Shown: piece after piece, positions 42,983-51,260 of the stretch | Layout of the letters: the number at the start of each line of letters is the position of its first letter | How positions within the stretch are numbered: position 1 is the first letter of the stretch | Assembly: GCF_034356035.1 (NCBI RefSeq) | Contig: NZ_CP136423.1 | Coordinates: 868,001 to 932,000 of the forward strand | Direction: 5' to 3' | DNA: 64,000 nt | DNA from: Blautia hydrogenotrophica DSM 10507 | GTDB taxonomy: Bacteria > Bacillota > Clostridia > Lachnospirales > Lachnospiraceae | The notes under the pieces: generated by a model | The model's database searches: none | The model's input: only the letters and a program-made list of their open reading frames with translations | Told to the model about the DNA's origin: nothing | Made by a program: the position numbers and the translations under genes

Positions 42983-43914
42983 TGGCAGATTTCAAAGGAA
43001 CGAGAGAGGCTTTTGCCCAGGCAATCATTGATATGGCGGAGACGGATGACAAGATTATGTTTGTATCGCCGGATTCTTTAAAGGCGATGCGCGCGACGAA
43101 GTTTGCCGAGCTTCACCCGGAACAGTACGTAGAGGTGGGAATCTCGGAACAGGCAGCAGTAGATGTGGCTTCAGGGCTGGCAGCCAGCGGGCTGACGCCG
43201 TTTGTGGGAACTTACGCAGGTTTTATGACTATGAGAGCTTGCGAACAGATGCGTACTTTTGTGGCGTATCCGAATCTGAATGTGAAATTTGTGGGAATCA
43301 ATTCAGGCCTCTTAGGTGGCGAACGCGAGGGAGTTACCCATCAGTTTTATGAGGACATTGGTATTCTCTCCAATATTCCGAACTTCACAATTCTGACTCC
43401 AGCGGATGGTCCTCAGACTTATCACGCAGTGAAAGCAGCGGCTGAGATTCCAGGACCCGTGTATGTGAGAGCTGGAAGCGGACGTGAGAACGACGTGTAT
43501 GAAAAAGATGTTCCTTTTACCATGGACGGAATTCGTATCCTGAGAGAATATGGGGACGATACCCTTCTTCTCTCCAGCGGCTTTGTGCTGGACAGAGTGC
43601 TGAAAGCTGCGGACATTCTAAAAGAAAATGGTGTCCATGTGACTGTGGGAGATGTAAATATTATCAATGCAAAGGACCCGTCAAAGGTTTTGGAGGCGAT
43701 CAAAAAAGCAAAGAAGATTGTGACGGTGGAAGACCATAACGTTCACGGTGGATTGGGTGCCTATATCAGTAAGCTGGTTGTGGAAAACGATCCTAAGCCG
43801 GTAAAGAGAATGGGACTGACCACCTTCGGAGAGTCCGGCCTGGCAGGTGTCCTGGCAGATCATTACGGGTTCTCGGCAGAAAACATTGCGGATGTGGTGA
43901 AAGATAATCTGTAA
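42982..43914 (+). CDS. transketolase, C-terminal subunit
   Basis: A 310-residue partner subunit holding the pyrimidine-binding and C-terminal domains. The catalytic Glu that activates ThDP lies in EVGISEQAAVDVASG, and GGEREGVTHQFYEDI matches the phosphate-contact loop. Its start shares one base region with the preceding stop (TAATG), indicating coupled translation and equal subunit supply. Confidence 0.9.
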   Translation: MADFKGTREAFAQAIIDMAETDDKIMFVSPDSLKAMRATKFAELHPEQYVEVGISEQAAVDVASGLAASGLTPFVGTYAGFMTMRACEQMRTFVAYPNLNVKFVGINSGLLGGEREGVTHQFYEDIGILSNIPNFTILTPADGPQTYHAVKAAAEIPGPVYVRAGSGRENDVYEKDVPFTMDGIRILREYGDDTLLLSSGFVLDRVLKAADILKENGVHVTVGDVNIINAKDPSKVLEAIKKAKKIVTVEDHNVHGGLGAYISKLVVENDPKPVKRMGLTTFGESGLAGVLADHYGFSAENIADVVKDNL

Positions 43915-43949
43915 ATAATTACTTACATAGAAAGGCGAGGAAAAGAATT

Positions 43950-44813
43950 ATGGGAAAAATAGTAGTAAGTGTAATCGGCGCCGGTGGAAAGATGGGGACC
44001 CGCACAAGCAATAACCTAGCAAAGAAACCAGAGGAGTTTGACTTGCTTTTGGTAGAGGCTTCTGAGGCTGGTATCCAGAGTATCAAAGACCGTGGATTTG
44101 AGCCGACTCCGGTAGAAGAGGCGCTGGAAAAATCCGATGTCGTTGTGTTTGCGGTTCCAGATACCTTGATTGGAAAACTCTCCGCGATCTATGTGCCACA
44201 ATTAAAACCAGGAACGGGATTTATCATCCTCGACCCGGCCGCGGCAGTGGCCAGAGAGCTGACACTTAGAGATGACTGTACCTTTGGTGTAGCCCATCCC
44301 TGTCATCCTTCTTATTTCTTAGATCAGGATACCTATGAGGCACGTCAGGACCGTTTCGGAGGCTGTGGCGGAAAACAGGATATTGTAATGTCTAAGATTC
44401 AGGGAAATGATGACCGCTTTGCTCAGTGTGTAGAGGTAGCGAAACAGATGTATGCTCCTGTGGAACATGCCTATGTGATGTCTTCCGAGCAGATTGCCTT
44501 CCTGGAGCCTACGTTGGTAGAATTGTTAGGAGCCACCTGCTTGTACGCGATGGCAGAGACTGTGGATGAGGCGGTGAAGAGAGGGATTCCTAAGGAGGCG
44601 GCTGTCTCCTTCCTGACAGGACATATTTACAATCTGTCAGCGAATTTCCTGGGATACATTCCAGGCAATCCGCCGGTATCCGATGCCTGCAAGGTAGCCA
44701 TCGGACTTGGAAACCGTCTGGTAATGAGGGAAGACTGGAAAAAGATCTGGGACGATGAGGTTCTGAACAAAGTGATTGCCACGATGCTGCATCCTGATAA
44801 ACCGCAGATCTAG
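43950..44813 (+). CDS. phosphogluconate dehydrogenase-like NAD(P) oxidoreductase
   Basis: A 287-residue protein with an N-terminal Rossmann fold (SVIGAGGKMGTRTSNNLAK, about 6-24) and a helical C-terminal domain of the 6-phosphogluconate-dehydrogenase type. The HPCHPSYF segment and the MSSEQIAFLEPTLVELLGAT region are notable. From memory it resembles the family that includes D-apionate oxidoisomerase (ApnO), which acts on a branched sugar acid. That match is unchecked. It follows the transketolase genes by 35 bases. Confidence 0.7.
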   Translation: MGKIVVSVIGAGGKMGTRTSNNLAKKPEEFDLLLVEASEAGIQSIKDRGFEPTPVEEALEKSDVVVFAVPDTLIGKLSAIYVPQLKPGTGFIILDPAAAVARELTLRDDCTFGVAHPCHPSYFLDQDTYEARQDRFGGCGGKQDIVMSKIQGNDDRFAQCVEVAKQMYAPVEHAYVMSSEQIAFLEPTLVELLGATCLYAMAETVDEAVKRGIPKEAAVSFLTGHIYNLSANFLGYIPGNPPVSDACKVAIGLGNRLVMREDWKKIWDDEVLNKVIATMLHPDKPQI

Positions 44814-44824
44814 GGAGGAAGACA

Positions 44825-45793
44825 ATGAAGATAGTTGTTTTGGATGGTTACTGCCTGAATCCGGGAGACTTGGATTGGAAGGGCCTGGAAGCTCTGGGCG
44901 AGTGTATTGTATATGACCGGACTTCTCTAACTGATATGGAGGAAGTGATTTCTAGAATCGGAGATGCCGATATTGTATATACGAATAAAACACCGATGCC
45001 GAGAGAGGTATTTGAGAAATGCCCCAATATTCGGTTTGTGGGCGTGCTGGCTACCGGGTATAATGTGGTGGATGTGAACACAGCGAAGGAAAAGGGAATT
45101 CCGGTTGCTAATATTCCTACCTATGGGACTGCTTCTGTGGGACAATTCGCTATCGCTCTGCTGCTGGAGATCTGCCACCATGTCGGCCACCACAACCAGG
45201 TGGTGCATGAAGGAAAATGGGAGAGCAATCCAGACTGGTGTTTTTGGGATTACCCGCTGATCGAACTAGACGGAAAGAATATGGGAATCATTGGATATGG
45301 CAGAATCGGACAGGCTACCGGCAAGATTGCCCAGGCCCTGGGTATGAAGGTGCTGGCCTATGATGCCTATAAGAATCCTGCTCTGGAAAATGAAAATTGC
45401 AGGTATGTAGAGCTAGATGAGCTTCTGAGCCAGTCCGATGTGATTGCTCTCCACTGCCCGCTGTTTCCGGAGACAGAAGGGATTGTGAACAAAGAGAACA
45501 TCGCGAAGATGAAAGATGGAGTGATTATTTTGAACAATTCCAGGGGCCCATTGATTGTGGAGCAGGATTTGGTAGATGCTCTAAACAGCGGAAAAGTAGC
45601 CGCTGCCGGATTGGATGTGGTGTCCACAGAGCCTATCAAAGGAGATAATCCGCTGCTAGGCGCGAAAAACTGCATCATCACACCACACATTTCCTGGGCT
45701 CCGAAGGAATCCAGAAAGAGGCTGATGGATATCGCAGTGAACAATTTGGAGGAATTCCTGAAGGGAAGTCCTGTGAATGTGGTTAACAAATAA
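44825..45793 (+). CDS. D-2-hydroxyacid dehydrogenase
   Basis: A 322-residue NAD-dependent enzyme similar to glycerate dehydrogenase/hydroxypyruvate reductase. The Rossmann motif is GIIGYGRIGQATGKIAQ (about 152-168). Catalytic residues are the Arg in NNSRGPLI, the Glu in VSTEPIK and the His in TPHISWAP. GVLATGYNVVDV matches the substrate loop. Last gene of the transketolase operon, 11 bases after the oxidoreductase. Likely substrates are hydroxypyruvate, glyoxylate or a related product. Confidence 0.87.
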   Translation: MKIVVLDGYCLNPGDLDWKGLEALGECIVYDRTSLTDMEEVISRIGDADIVYTNKTPMPREVFEKCPNIRFVGVLATGYNVVDVNTAKEKGIPVANIPTYGTASVGQFAIALLLEICHHVGHHNQVVHEGKWESNPDWCFWDYPLIELDGKNMGIIGYGRIGQATGKIAQALGMKVLAYDAYKNPALENENCRYVELDELLSQSDVIALHCPLFPETEGIVNKENIAKMKDGVIILNNSRGPLIVEQDLVDALNSGKVAAAGLDVVSTEPIKGDNPLLGAKNCIITPHISWAPKESRKRLMDIAVNNLEEFLKGSPVNVVNK

Positions 45794-45830
45794 ATATTTA
45801 ACCTGCCTATGAGAAAGCTTTAACCTATAA

Positions 45831-45872
45831 CGCAAAAGCCGCCTGGACTGATTGAGTCCGGCGGCTTTTGCG
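45831..45872 (+). terminator. terminator of the transketolase operon
   Basis: A 13-bp perfect outer stem CGCAAAAGCCGCC / GGCGGCTTTTGCG and an inner 5-bp GGACT/AGTCC stem. A family 3 element follows in reverse orientation. Confidence 0.8.
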
Positions 45873-45883
45873 CGGCGTGTACG

Positions 45884-45932
45884 TAATAAGGAAGGATTTT
45901 CACGCATTAGCGTGATAAGGTCTTTTCCATTA
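45884..45932 (-). repeat. dispersed hairpin element, family 3, copy d
   Basis: Read on the minus strand: TAATGGAAAAGACC, TTATCACGCTAATGCG, then TCCTTCCTTATTA, closely following the opening hairpin of copies a-c. The longer GC-rich part is absent. It is the only copy in reverse orientation. Confidence 0.55.
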
Positions 45933-45999
45933 TATAAAAAGAGCGCACTCACACTAGAAAACCAGATTCTTTCCTGTGAGTGCGCTGCTGCCTCTTTAC

Positions 46000-46085
46000 G
46001 GAGAGCAAGGGATTCGAACCCTCGGACGGGATAAACCGTCACGGCTTTTCGAGAGCCGCACCTTAAACCACTCGGACAACTCTCC
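46000..46085 (-). tRNA. tRNA-Ser (CGA)
   Basis: An 86-base gene with acceptor GGAGAGT/GCTCTCC-type pairing, a long variable arm, T loop GGTTCGAATCC and anticodon loop CTCGAAA, giving anticodon CGA for UCG codons. The 3' CCA is not encoded. Confidence 0.92.
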
Positions 46086-46134
46086 ATGGTCAACATCCCT
46101 ATTATAGCGATAAATCTGCATTTGGTCAAGTAGT

Positions 46135-46287
46135 TTACTGACGAAGATAGATTCCCTGAGACTCGATAAAATCTTCCAAATCCTGAATATTGTCCTGCGC
46201 CCAGGTTGGGGACAATTCCTGCTCCTGTTTCTCTGGAGCCGAGGCAGCGGCAGTCTCCTGGGTTCCTTTGTTTTTCTTATCTTCCAT
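46135..46287 (-). CDS. small hypothetical protein
   Basis: A 50-residue acidic, Gln/Ala-rich protein starting at the ATG 46287, with AGGAGGG 9 bases upstream. The C-terminal half (DNIQDLEDFIESQGIYLRQ) looks like a short amphipathic helix. A longer in-frame start at 46452 lacks a ribosome site. It lies between tRNA-Ser and the divergent cysK. No family recognised. Confidence 0.55.
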   Translation of the reverse strand: MEDKKNKGTQETAAASAPEKQEQELSPTWAQDNIQDLEDFIESQGIYLRQ

Positions 46288-46520
46288 GGCCTTAGCCCTC
46301 CTTTGAAAATTTTTGCACATTCCTTTGTTCTTAACTTTTCCGGTTGAAGGAGCAGTTTCAAAGCGATTGTGCGGTTCTAAAAAGTGTTGTAATTTCTTTC
46401 TTCTACTATAACGAAAGGTTGGAAAACTGTCAATTATTTCTGGTGTTTTCACAAAAAAAGAAGGCGGAAGTTTTAAAAATATGGTATGCTATAAAAGGGT
46501 TTGGAAAAAGGAGGATACGT

Positions 46521-47453
46521 ATGTCTAAAATATATAAAAATGTGACAGAATTCATTGGAAATACACCTTTGATGGAAATTTGCCATATAGAAGAAAAAGA
46601 GAAACTGAAAGGGAGAGTGCTGGTAAAATTGGAGTACTTGAACCCGGCTGGCAGCGTGAAAGACAGGGCTGCGAAATCCATGCTTGAGGATGCCCAAAGA
46701 AGAGGGGTGCTGAAGGCGGGTTCCGTCATCATCGAGCCGACTTCGGGAAACACAGGAATTGGGTTGGCATCCATCGCAGCGGTTTTGGGGTATCGGATGA
46801 TTTTGACGATGCCGGAGACTATGAGTCAGGAACGGATTAATATTCTAAAGGCATATGGAGCCGAGATCGTGCTCACAGATGGGAAAAAAGGGATGCAAGG
46901 TGCTGTGGATAAGGCAGAAGAGTTGGCAGAAGAGATACCGGATAGCTTTATACCGGGACAGTTTGAGAATCCAGCGAACGCTCGAGCTCACGTGGAGACC
47001 ACGGGGCCGGAGATCTGGGAGGACACCCAAGGAAACGTGGACTTTTTTGTGGCTGGAGTAGGTACTGGAGGCACGTTGACTGGTACCGGAGAATTTTTAA
47101 AGAGCAGGAATTCCAAAATCCGAGTGATCGCCGTAGAACCTGCGGATTCCCCTTTGCTTTCTGAGGGAAGAGCAGGGAGCCATGGAATTCAGGGAATCGG
47201 GGCAAATTTTGTGCCGAAATTGCTGAACAGGGAAATCTATGATGAGATTGCGACAGTGCGGACCGAGGATGCAATTTGGAGCGCAAAGCTGCTGGCAAAG
47301 CAGGAGGGAATGCTGGTGGGAATTTCCTCAGGAGCAGCCCTTTGGACAGCCATGGAACTGGCAAAGAAACCGGAAAATGAGGGAAAGACGATTGTGGCTT
47401 TGCTCCCGGATTCTGGTGACAGATATTATTCGACGGCGCTGTTTCAGGAATGA
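46521..47453 (+). CDS. cysK: cysteine synthase A
   Basis: A 310-residue PLP enzyme that makes cysteine from O-acetylserine and sulfide. PLP Lys lies in NPAGSVKDRAA (about residue 44), the substrate loop is EPTSGNTGIGLA and the phosphate loop is GVGTGGTLTG. The ATG at 46521 follows AAAGGAGGATA. Serine acetyltransferase follows 16 bases on, so the two steps are co-expressed. Confidence 0.95.
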   Translation: MSKIYKNVTEFIGNTPLMEICHIEEKEKLKGRVLVKLEYLNPAGSVKDRAAKSMLEDAQRRGVLKAGSVIIEPTSGNTGIGLASIAAVLGYRMILTMPETMSQERINILKAYGAEIVLTDGKKGMQGAVDKAEELAEEIPDSFIPGQFENPANARAHVETTGPEIWEDTQGNVDFFVAGVGTGGTLTGTGEFLKSRNSKIRVIAVEPADSPLLSEGRAGSHGIQGIGANFVPKLLNREIYDEIATVRTEDAIWSAKLLAKQEGMLVGISSGAALWTAMELAKKPENEGKTIVALLPDSGDRYYSTALFQE

Positions 47454-47469
47454 GAGAAGGAGAAGAGCA

Positions 47470-48423
47470 ATGGAGCGTAAAAGAGAAATTATATTAAAGA
47501 CAGCTGAGGAGATACAGAAGATTTATGAAAGTGAGGACTTGTTTCTGGGCAAATCGGGAACTTGCCGCTGCGGCATGGATGTGAAACGTTGCCTTCCTGA
47601 CCGGGACGCGATTATTGAGGTCATTCAAGAGCTGGAACAGGTGGTGTTTCCAGGATATTTCGGAGACGACAGTATGGCTAGGGTGCAGCCGGAATACCAT
47701 GTGGGGTTTTGGCTGAATCATCTCTACGACAAATTGAAGGAACAGGTGGAGATCGCTTTGCTATATCAGGGGGAGGAAGACACACAGAAGGTTTCCGAGC
47801 GCTCTGCGCAGATCTGCGAAAAGTTTTTCAGAAATCTGCCCAAGGTGCAGGAAAGGCTTATCAAAGATGTCCAGGCCGGCTTTGACGGGGACCCGGCAGC
47901 AAAGAGCAAGGAAGAGATTATTTTCTGCTATCCTGGGTTATTTGCGATCTATGTGTATCGGATTGCCCATGAGCTCTACGTAGAGAACGTGCCTTATATT
48001 CCGCGTATTATGACGGAGTATGCTCACAATAAGACCGGAATCGACATCAATCCTGGGGCTACGATCGGAGAGTATTTCTTTATTGACCATGGAACTGGTG
48101 TGGTAATCGGAGAGACCACCTATATCGGGGATAACGTGAAGCTGTATCAGGGAGTGACCCTGGGGGCGCTCTCCACCAGAAGCGGGCAGCAGCTGTCCGG
48201 TGTAAAGCGTCATCCGACGATTGAAAATAATGTAACAATCTATTCTAATTCTTCGGTGCTAGGCGGCGAGACGGTTATTGGGGAAAACAGCACGATCGGA
48301 GGCAACACCTTCATCACGGAGTCTATACCGCCGAATACTCGGGTGAGCGCGAAAAGTCCAGAGCTGGTAATTAAGCGGCCAAAAGAGCTGGAAAAAGAGA
48401 GTATCTGGGATTGGGAGAACTGA
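47470..48423 (+). CDS. cysE: serine O-acetyltransferase
   Basis: A 317-residue enzyme of the EpsC/SATase group, longer at the N terminus than E. coli CysE. The C-terminal third is a left-handed beta helix with hexapeptide repeats (DINPGATIGEYFFIDHGTGVVIGE). The catalytic His-Asp region is FIDHGTG. The N-terminal helical domain (about 1-180) matches the long clostridial form. The last residues (KESIWDWEN) may not bind CysK as the E. coli tail does, since a terminal Ile is missing. Confidence 0.9.
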   Translation: MERKREIILKTAEEIQKIYESEDLFLGKSGTCRCGMDVKRCLPDRDAIIEVIQELEQVVFPGYFGDDSMARVQPEYHVGFWLNHLYDKLKEQVEIALLYQGEEDTQKVSERSAQICEKFFRNLPKVQERLIKDVQAGFDGDPAAKSKEEIIFCYPGLFAIYVYRIAHELYVENVPYIPRIMTEYAHNKTGIDINPGATIGEYFFIDHGTGVVIGETTYIGDNVKLYQGVTLGALSTRSGQQLSGVKRHPTIENNVTIYSNSSVLGGETVIGENSTIGGNTFITESIPPNTRVSAKSPELVIKRPKELEKESIWDWEN

Positions 48424-48431
48424 TCAGTCAG

Positions 48432-48467
48432 AAGGGTCAGAGCGGTATTTCTACCGCCTTGGCCCTT
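48432..48467 (+). terminator. hairpin after cysE
   Basis: AAGGGTCAGAGCGGTA pairs with TACCGCCTTGGCCCTT with wobbles and one mismatch around a TTTC loop. The T run is poor (GTAAATG). Confidence 0.55.
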
Positions 48468-48493
48468 GTAAATGAGGGAAAACTTCCTATTTA

Positions 48494-48955
48494 CTAGTTT
48501 GCTCTGTTTTTTCGGTCTTTCCAGACGCTGTACAAAATATCTTTGAGAACCAGCATCGCATCTTGTTCATTGAATTGATGTTCCAGTTTTAATTCGTCCA
48601 GCATTGCACTGATTTTGTAGGCATAGCTTGGGACATCCACATCTGCCTGATATTTAAGGAGAATAGGATATTTCTTTCCCCAGGCGTTTGTCCAGTTGAT
48701 TTTTTCTTCAGTTTTCTCATTTGTTTTATCAATCACTTCCTGGATTTCCCTGATGTCAATGTCAAAGTCAATCAGTTCATCCAATGACATGTTATAAAGC
48801 ATTGCCATTCTTTTTGACTGATAAATATCTGGAACGGTTTCGTTGGTTTCCCATTTTGAAATAGTTTGTCTACTTACCCCTAGTTTTTCAGCGACATCTT
48901 CCTGTGAAAGCCCGCGTTTTTTTCTTGCGTGAAATAAACTGTTTCCTAGATTCAT
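48494..48955 (-). CDS. XRE family transcriptional regulator
   Basis: A 153-residue protein with an N-terminal Cro/C1 helix-turn-helix (about 7-60; LSQEDVAEKLGVSRQTISKWE) and a helical C-terminal part of unknown role. AGGAGG ribosome site upstream. It stands alone and converges with cysE. Target genes are not evident. Confidence 0.85.
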   Translation of the reverse strand: MNLGNSLFHARKKRGLSQEDVAEKLGVSRQTISKWETNETVPDIYQSKRMAMLYNMSLDELIDFDIDIREIQEVIDKTNEKTEEKINWTNAWGKKYPILLKYQADVDVPSYAYKISAMLDELKLEHQFNEQDAMLVLKDILYSVWKDRKNRAN

Positions 48956-49224
48956 TGAATTTCCTCCTATTTGTCTGTAGCCCTATTATACTATTGGATA
49001 AGGATAAACTCTACCGATTAAAATCATCAGATTTGCTAGTTTTCTTAACATAATTCAAAGATGCAAGTTCACTTCAATTTTCCCATGTCCTAAACTTTGA
49101 GGGAGGCAGCTCGCATTTTGTGTCGCTGTAACATGGCTGCTCGTTGAAGCGCTTTAGAGTAGTATACATATCTATAAAGAAGAGTTTCTGTTTTAGGAAG
49201 GAATTTTATCTTTCCTGGAATACA
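48956..49224. other. intergenic region upstream of the XRE gene
   Basis: Contains a TATAAT-like box on the minus strand near 48985 with a tandem TTATCC repeat just upstream, which may be the regulator's promoter and operator. Nothing else recognised in the stretch down to the tRNA terminator. Confidence 0.35.
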
Positions 49225-49252
49225 AAAAACTCCTGATATCTCAGGAGTTTTT
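49225..49252 (-). terminator. terminator of the tRNA-Gly pair
   Basis: A 12-bp perfect stem AAAAACTCCTGA / TCAGGAGTTTTT with loop TATC, directly after tRNA-Gly(GCC) on the minus strand. Confidence 0.85.
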
Positions 49253-49255
49253 AAG

Positions 49256-49328
49256 AGCGATAGACGGGGCTCGAACCCGCGGTCTCGACCTTGGCAAGGT
49301 CGCGCGTTACCAACTACGCCACTATCGC
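49256..49328 (-). tRNA. tRNA-Gly (GCC)
   Basis: A 73-base gene: acceptor GCGATAG/CTATCGC, D arm with AGTTGGTAACG, anticodon loop CTTGCCAAG giving GCC, T arm GCGGGTTCGAGCCCCGT-type. No encoded CCA. Confidence 0.88.
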
Positions 49329-49331
49329 AGA

Positions 49332-49402
49332 AGCGGGTGATGGGAATCGAACCCACGTATCTAGCTTGGAAGGCTAGTGTTCTACCATTGAACTACACCC
49401 GC
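49332..49402 (-). tRNA. tRNA-Gly (TCC)
   Basis: A 71-base gene: acceptor GCGGGTG/CACCCGC, D arm GTTCAATGGTAGAAC, anticodon loop CTTCCAAG giving TCC, T arm GGGTTCGATTCCC. It lies 3 bases upstream of tRNA-Gly(GCC) on the same strand. Confidence 0.93.
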
Positions 49403-49500
49403 ATTTATATTTTGTTTTGTTGTTGCCCTTGCAACGAAGATTATTCTATCCTAAAGTCCAGGATTTGTCAATAGATATTTTAAAAAAAATGAAAAACTTT

Positions 49501-49674
49501 GTAACTATTCAGCCATGCGGCTGATAAGAACAAAAATCCGGAGAAAGCTTGCTTGCAGAGGAGTTTTGTTCTTATCAGGCATATGGCGCTTGGCCATAAG
49601 CGAGGATTTAGCCGCATATGCGGCGATATAAGCTGCGCAGCAGCTAATCCGAGCTGTTATGGCTGAATAGTTAT
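49501..49674. repeat. MITE-like element, copy 2
   Basis: A 174-bp element in inverse orientation to 14166-14321. Ends are GTAACTATTCAGCCAT and ATGGCTGAATAGTTAT. The internal hairpin has 15-bp arms CTGATAAGAACAAAA / TTTTGTTCTTATCAG. It is about 18 bases longer than copy 1 in the middle (extra CCATAAGCGAGGATTTAG). It fills half of the gap between tRNA-Gly and the YqeY-like gene. Confidence 0.75.
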
Positions 49675-49685
49675 CTTTTAGGGCT

Positions 49686-49713
49686 TTGTTTTTACAATAA
49701 ATCGTATTATAAT
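49686..49713 (+). promoter_or_regulatory. promoter of the YqeY-like gene
   Basis: TTGTTT (49686-49691), 16 bases, perfect TATAAT (49708-49713), about 30 bases before the ATG. It begins 12 bases after the MITE-like element. Confidence 0.55.
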
Positions 49714-49745
49714 AGGTAGAAAAAGTGAACAGGAGGAACAGAAAG

Positions 49746-50183
49746 ATGGAATTGGAGAAACTAAGAAAAGATATGGTTGCGGCGATGAAAGCCAAGGACA
49801 AACCCAGAAAAGAAGCGATTTCCTCTGTAATATCGGCGGTCAAAAAAGTAGCTATCGACGAAGGGTGTAGAGACGATATCTCTGCAGAACTAGTAGATCG
49901 GGTTATTTTAAAAGAACTAAAGACAGTGAAAGAACAGATTGATACCTGCCCAGCCGAGAGAGACGATTTGAGAGCAGAATACCAGTTCCGTTACGATGTC
50001 ATCAGTGAGTATGCGCCGGCTCAAATGGGAGAGGAAGAAATTAAAGTTTATATCATGGATAAATTCTCTGAAATTGTAGCAACAAAAAATAAAGGCCAAA
50101 TTATGAAGGCAGTGATGGGAGATCTGAAGGGAAAGGCAGATGGCAAGCTGATCAATCAGGTTGTAGCTGATCTTTGCAGATAA
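49746..50183 (+). CDS. GatB/YqeY domain-containing protein
   Basis: A 145-residue helical protein of the YqeY family, which resembles the tail of the GatB amidotransferase subunit and may bind tRNA. The motif MGEEEIKVYIMDKF and the ending KGKADGKLINQVV match the family. ATG at 49746 with AGGAGG upstream. Exact role unknown. Confidence 0.87.
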   Translation: MELEKLRKDMVAAMKAKDKPRKEAISSVISAVKKVAIDEGCRDDISAELVDRVILKELKTVKEQIDTCPAERDDLRAEYQFRYDVISEYAPAQMGEEEIKVYIMDKFSEIVATKNKGQIMKAVMGDLKGKADGKLINQVVADLCR

Positions 50184-50199
50184 CCCCTAACTGAGCAGG

Positions 50200-50226
50200 C
50201 AGCATAGCCGAAAGGCTATGCTGTTT
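50200..50226 (+). terminator. terminator with GAAA tetraloop
   Basis: CAGCATAGCC / GGCTATGCTG, a perfect 10-bp stem closed by GAAA, then TTTCCTT. Follows the YqeY-like gene. Confidence 0.8.
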
Positions 50227-50232
50227 CCTTAT

Positions 50233-50265
50233 GTCATAGGAAATACCTTTGAATCTCCTATGATA
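50233..50265 (+). repeat. dispersed hairpin element, family 3, copy e
   Basis: GTCATAGGAAATACCTTTGA then TCTCCTATGATAC; a short, decayed version of the opening hairpin, 6 bases after the terminator. Confidence 0.4.
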
Positions 50266-50329
50266 CAAAAAGTCCTGCTGGACGGGATACACACGCTGGA
50301 ATGAAGTATGATAGAGGAGACGAAAAAAT

Positions 50330-51106
50330 ATGGAACTACTGCTGTCAATTTTGGTAACTTTTTTTGCGGGAATGGGCGCAGGGCTGGGAACCGGTTTTGC
50401 CGGGATGAGTGCTGCGGCTGTCATAACGCCTATGCTGATTACGTTTCTGGGGGTAAAGCCTTATATAGCTGTCGGCATTGCTTTGTCCTCGGATGTCCTT
50501 GCGAGCGCCGTATCCGCCTATACTTATGGAAAAAACAAAAATCTGGATATCAAAAATGGCCTTATCATGATGGCCAGTGTCCTGATTTTCACAGTGGTTG
50601 GAAGCTACGTCTCGAGCCTGGTGCCTTCTGCGGCCATGGGAAATTTTTCTGTAATTATGACCTTTTTCCTGGGAATTAAATTTATCGTCAGGCCCGTGAT
50701 GACCACAAAGGAGTCAATGGGATCTGTCTCTGCAAGAAAACATGCCATACAGTCAATGCTGTGCGGTATTGTGATAGGCTTTATTTGTGGATTTATAGGA
50801 GCGGGAGGCGGAATGATGATGCTTTTGCTGCTTACAACTGTTTTGAACTACGAATTAAAGACTGCCGTGGGCACCAGTGTTTTTGTGATGACTTTTACTG
50901 CTTTGACTGGAGCAGTTTCACATTTCCTGATCGGCGGAACACCGGATTGGCTGATCTGGATTCTGTGTGTTATTTTTACCTTCCTGTGGGCAAGAGTTGC
51001 TGCGGTTTTTGCGAATAAGGCCGAGCCAAAAACTTTAAACCGTGTGACAGGAATCATATTGGTTGTCTTAGGCATCGTAGTCATGGGCTTTTCAGTCTTT
51101 TCGTGA
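50330..51106 (+). CDS. TauE/SafE family permease
   Basis: A 258-residue membrane protein with about eight helices. The opening MGAGLGTGFAGMSAAAV and the mirrored CGFIGAGGGMMMLLLL segment are the two inverted repeats of this family, which exports sulfite, sulfonates or related anions. RBS is weak (GGAGACGA). Proximity to sulfur genes (cysK, metY) is loose, so substrate is open. Confidence 0.87.
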   Translation: MELLLSILVTFFAGMGAGLGTGFAGMSAAAVITPMLITFLGVKPYIAVGIALSSDVLASAVSAYTYGKNKNLDIKNGLIMMASVLIFTVVGSYVSSLVPSAAMGNFSVIMTFFLGIKFIVRPVMTTKESMGSVSARKHAIQSMLCGIVIGFICGFIGAGGGMMMLLLLTTVLNYELKTAVGTSVFVMTFTALTGAVSHFLIGGTPDWLIWILCVIFTFLWARVAAVFANKAEPKTLNRVTGIILVVLGIVVMGFSVFS

Positions 51107-51139
51107 GGCATTGCATATTTCTTATGGAAAGTTCTCTAA

Positions 51140-51168
51140 TTGCAAGACCTGTTTTTTTGTGCTATAAT
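51140..51168 (+). promoter_or_regulatory. promoter of the SH3/3D protein gene
   Basis: TTGCAA (51140-51145), 17 bases, perfect TATAAT (51163-51168), about 90 bases before the ATG at 51261. Confidence 0.6.
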
Positions 51169-51260
51169 AACTCATGCGAGTGATATTACGCATTAGTTTA
51201 CACTAACACAGGCAGCTATTGAGGGGAAATCAGCAGAAAGGAACAATAGAGGCACAAGGT

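Noticed and set aside
49090..49356. 88-codon minus-strand frame across the tRNA-Gly pair
   Set aside because: Runs through one whole tRNA and into the second; not protein coding.
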